Source: JAGLCW01 sp964427915
GTDB taxonomy: Bacteria; Caldisericota; Caldisericia; UBA6126
Assembly (NCBI GenBank): GCA_964427915.1
Contig: CAYRWA010000033.1
Coordinates: 1-34,739 of the forward strand
Direction of reading: 5' to 3'
Length of the DNA: 34,739 nucleotides
In this document: positions 32,159 to 34,739 of the stretch, piece after piece
Layout of the letters: each line of letters opens with the position of its first letter
How positions within the stretch are numbered: position 1 is the first letter of the stretch
Program-made: the position numbers and the translations under genes
The notes under the pieces: model-generated
Told to the model about the DNA's origin: nothing
What the model saw: the letters and a program-made list of their open reading frames with translations, nothing else
Databases searched by the model: none

Positions 32159-34739
32159 GGTAGGCTTAAGGATCTCATCTGCTATCTGTTCTGCTTGCTC
32201 CAACACAGTTTCTGTAGCAAGCTTTTGCATATCGGGTGGATAACCATACTTGCGAAGTGTCCGTTTCACAATTACCTTCAATTTTGCCCTTACACTTTCC
32301 TTAATCGTCCAATCAATGGAAGCGTTTTCTTTTACTTTTTGGTATAAAACAATAGCCAACTCTCGTAGTTTGTCTTTTCCCATTACATCAACAGCACTCT
32401 GATTGTTTGAAATAGCTGTATAAAACGCATATTCAAAGTCAGTCAATCCAAGCTCAGAGGGTTTTTTATCCAAGGATTGGATTTCCTTTCCAAGTTGAAT
32501 CAATTCTTCGATGACTTCTGCTGCGGTCAATATTTTATTATGATACCTTTTTATGGAATTCTCCAACAACTCCATAAGAGTTTTGCTTTGGATCAAATTC
32601 TTTTTTGTTCTTGATTTAATTTCATCGTGTAAAAGCTTTTTAAGAATCTCAAGGGCGATGTTTTTATGATCCATATTTCGAACTTCCATAAGAAACTCGT
32701 CAGAAAGTATAGAAATGTCAGGTTTTTTAATTCCTGCAGCATCAAATACGTCAATCACTTGATCCGTAACAAGAGCTTGATCAATGACTTGTCGAATGGT
32801 GGTTTCAATTTCTTCATTTGTTTTCCCGTTTCCACCGCTCTCAAACTTCACTAGTCTGGCTTTCACAGCTTGAAAGAATGCGATCTCATCTTTTACATCC
32901 AGCGCTTGCTCATGTGGTATGGCAATGGAAAAGGCTTGGGATAAAGCAGTCACTTCGTTCACATATCTTTTTTTCCCCTCTTCCAATCCCAGGATATGCT
33001 CTTCCGCTGCTAATATTATGTTTAATTTTTCTCTTGTTTCGGCATCGAAATAGTCTTCATAGGCAAAGCCATGAAACATCTGAGATACTACTTCCAATTT
33101 TTCCAGCATGATTTGAACGGCTTTTTCTTGATTTTCAGCGGGATTTCCTTTTCCACCACTATCCGAATAAAAGGAAAGTGCTTTTTTTAAGTCAGAAGCG
33201 ATTCCTAGATAATCAACTACAAGCCCTCCCGGTTTGTCTTTATACACCCTATTCACGCGCGCAATTGCCTGCATTAAATTATGCCCTTGCATGGGTTTGT
33301 CAATATATAAAGTATGCAAGCAAGGCACATCAAAACCTGTCAGCCACATATCTCGCACAATCACGATTCTCAATTCATCATCGGGGTCTTTCATTCGTTC
33401 TGCCAGGTTTCTTCGCTGTTCTTTGGTGGTGTGGTGTTTAGAAATAGCAGGGGGGTCGGAAGAAGAGGTTGTCATAACCACTTTCATGGCACCTTTTTTC
33501 AACTCCTTGGAATGCCAATCTGGTCTCATACAAACAATTTCTTCGTACAATTCTGCTGCAATCCTTCTGGACATAGCAACAATCATAACTTTGCCTTTGG
33601 CTACTTCCTGACGAAGTTCGTAATGCCTTATAATATCCAGTGCTACTTGTCGAATCCGGTTTTTACTACCAATGAGTGCTTCTAGTTGTGTCCATTTTGC
33701 TACCGCTTTGCTTGATTCGTGTAAATCGTCAAATTTCAAATCTGTATCCAAATCCTGGATTAATCTCTTTCCTTCTTCACTTAAATGTATTTTTGCTAAT
33801 CGGCTTTCATAGTAGATTTTTACTGTTGCCCCATCTTCCACGGCTTGCTGAATGTCGTACACATCTACATAATTCCCAAACACTGCGGGAGTATTGATAT
33901 CCGTCTTTTCGATAGGTGTCCCCGTAAATCCAATATAGGTGGCATTAGGCAAAGCATCACGCATATATTTCGCAAATCCATACACAATTTTCTTGCCGAT
34001 GACATCACCATTTTGATCTTTTTCATCCATTGTTTTTGCTTTGAAACCATACTGTGTCCGGTGGGCTTCATCTGCAATCACTACAATATTGCTTCGATCG
34101 GACAAAGTTTCATATACATTCCCATTGTCTGGGCTAAATTTTTGAATGGTTGTAAAAACCACTCCTCCTGAAGAAACTTTTAAAAGTTCTTTCAAGTGCT
34201 CTCGGTTTTCAGCTTGCTTAGGTTCCTGCCTAAGCAATTGCTTCGAAGAAGCAAACGTATCAAACAACTGGTTGTCCAGGTCATTACGATCGGTAATCAC
34301 AACTACCGTAGGGTTGTTCATAGCTAGAACGATTTTTCCGCTATAAAAAACCATGGAAAGGGATTTTCCACTTCCTTGAGTATGCCATATCACGCCGCCC
34401 TTACGATCTCCTGATTGTTGTGATTGCACACTAGGTAGGCCATATGACTCAGGGCTTTCTTTGAAACTAGAAAAACCAGATGCGCGAAGGGTTGAATGCA
34501 CTGCTTTGTTAACAGCAAAGTATTGGTGATAAGAGGCAAGAATTTTCACTGAATGAATAGAAGTTAAACCTGTTTCCTTATCTTCCTTTTTCTGTGTTTC
34601 AAATACGATGAAATGTCGAATCAGGTCTAGAAGAGTATTGGGTTTCAGCATTCCTAAAATCATCGTTTCAAGTTGGCACACCAAAGAAGAATCTTCTTTA
34701 GACCCATCTTTGGTTTTCCACGCCATAAACCGGCTCCAA
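32135..34739 (-). CDS. hsdR: HsdR: type I restriction endonuclease motor subunit (N-terminus beyond the window)
   Basis: The frame is open to the right edge, so the true start lies outside; the visible part is about 867 residues of a family usually near 1,000-1,050. The missing piece would hold most of the PD-(D/E)xK nuclease domain. Visible helicase motifs, numbered from the methionine at 34726, are Walker A WHTQGSGKSLS (Lys121), DEAH (219-222) in VVIADEAHRTQYGF, GFTGTPI (267-272), and the late motifs TGFDVPCLHTLYIDKPM and QAIARVNRVY. The C-terminal helical region binds the methylase complex in this family. hsdM and hsdS are expected to the right. No frameshift is visible. Confidence 0.95.
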   Translation of the reverse strand, partial: WSRFMAWKTKDGSKEDSSLVCQLETMILGMLKPNTLLDLIRHFIVFETQKKEDKETGLTSIHSVKILASYHQYFAVNKAVHSTLRASGFSSFKESPESYGLPSVQSQQSGDRKGGVIWHTQGSGKSLSMVFYSGKIVLAMNNPTVVVITDRNDLDNQLFDTFASSKQLLRQEPKQAENREHLKELLKVSSGGVVFTTIQKFSPDNGNVYETLSDRSNIVVIADEAHRTQYGFKAKTMDEKDQNGDVIGKKIVYGFAKYMRDALPNATYIGFTGTPIEKTDINTPAVFGNYVDVYDIQQAVEDGATVKIYYESRLAKIHLSEEGKRLIQDLDTDLKFDDLHESSKAVAKWTQLEALIGSKNRIRQVALDIIRHYELRQEVAKGKVMIVAMSRRIAAELYEEIVCMRPDWHSKELKKGAMKVVMTTSSSDPPAISKHHTTKEQRRNLAERMKDPDDELRIVIVRDMWLTGFDVPCLHTLYIDKPMQGHNLMQAIARVNRVYKDKPGGLVVDYLGIASDLKKALSFYSDSGGKGNPAENQEKAVQIMLEKLEVVSQMFHGFAYEDYFDAETREKLNIILAAEEHILGLEEGKKRYVNEVTALSQAFSIAIPHEQALDVKDEIAFFQAVKARLVKFESGGNGKTNEEIETTIRQVIDQALVTDQVIDVFDAAGIKKPDISILSDEFLMEVRNMDHKNIALEILKKLLHDEIKSRTKKNLIQSKTLMELLENSIKRYHNKILTAAEVIEELIQLGKEIQSLDKKPSELGLTDFEYAFYTAISNNQSAVDVMGKDKLRELAIVLYQKVKENASIDWTIKESVRAKLKVIVKRTLRKYGYPPDMQKLATETVLEQAEQIADEILKPTKQKQATP

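Noticed and set aside
1..34739. CRISPR arrays, insertion sequences, prophage genes or attachment sites
   Set aside because: No tandem spaced repeats, transposase, integrase or terminal inverted repeats were seen; hsdR is the only defence gene.

Overview
The window looks like chromosome from an anaerobic, fairly low-GC bacterium. The anaerobe inference rests on a complete seven-gene FlxABCD-HdrABC NADH dehydrogenase/heterodisulfide-reductase operon. Shine-Dalgarno sites of the AAGGAG/AAGAGG type, lipoproteins and an S-layer-homology protein fit a bacterium with a proteinaceous surface layer. I cannot assign a phylum from sequence alone. Coding density is very high: genes overlap or lie within a few bases of each other, and no gene-free stretch exceeds about 110 bases. 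Only tex, the chagasin-like gene and a partial gene at the left edge are on the plus strand.

Layout, left to right. 1-132: the end of a plus-strand gene. 156-6002 (minus): a HEAT-repeat membrane protein, a processive family-2 glycosyltransferase and a large membrane-anchored glycosidase-like protein, probably a polysaccharide synthesis/processing operon. 6078-11908 (minus): a polytopic membrane protein, an S-layer-homology/solute-binding fusion, malic enzyme and a malate/lactate dehydrogenase-family enzyme; a strong terminator-like hairpin sits inside the 5' end of the fusion gene. 11971-14124 (plus): tex. 14127-19175 (minus): a GH106-like glycosidase, a HEAT-repeat protein, a BaiN/HI0933-type flavoprotein and a cyclophilin lipoprotein, with overlapping ends. 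19215-19248: a near-perfect terminator closing the redox operon.

19265-27464 (minus): lemA, htpX, hdrC, hdrB, hdrA, flxD, flxC, flxB, flxA. From the known family, Flx oxidises NADH and Hdr uses flavin-based electron bifurcation to reduce ferredoxin together with a disulfide acceptor. The chaperone/protease pair lemA-htpX is physically fused to the front of this operon. 27509-29220 (minus): rpiB-glyA. 29331-29480: tRNA-Glu(CUC) and tRNA-Gln(CUG). 29524-31601 (minus): tsaE-tsaB-tsaD, the t6A tRNA modification genes. 31687-32091 (plus): a chagasin-type protease-inhibitor lipoprotein. 32135 to the right edge (minus): the type I restriction subunit HsdR, open at its N-terminus.

Points worth a second look are: two genes (rpiB, tsaE) whose -10 box lies exactly 7 nt before the ATG with no Shine-Dalgarno, suggesting leaderless mRNAs; divergent tsaE/chagasin promoters with overlapping -35 boxes; the terminator embedded in an ORF; the S-layer/solute-binding fusion; the three-gene polysaccharide locus; and a cysteine-containing insertion in FlxA.
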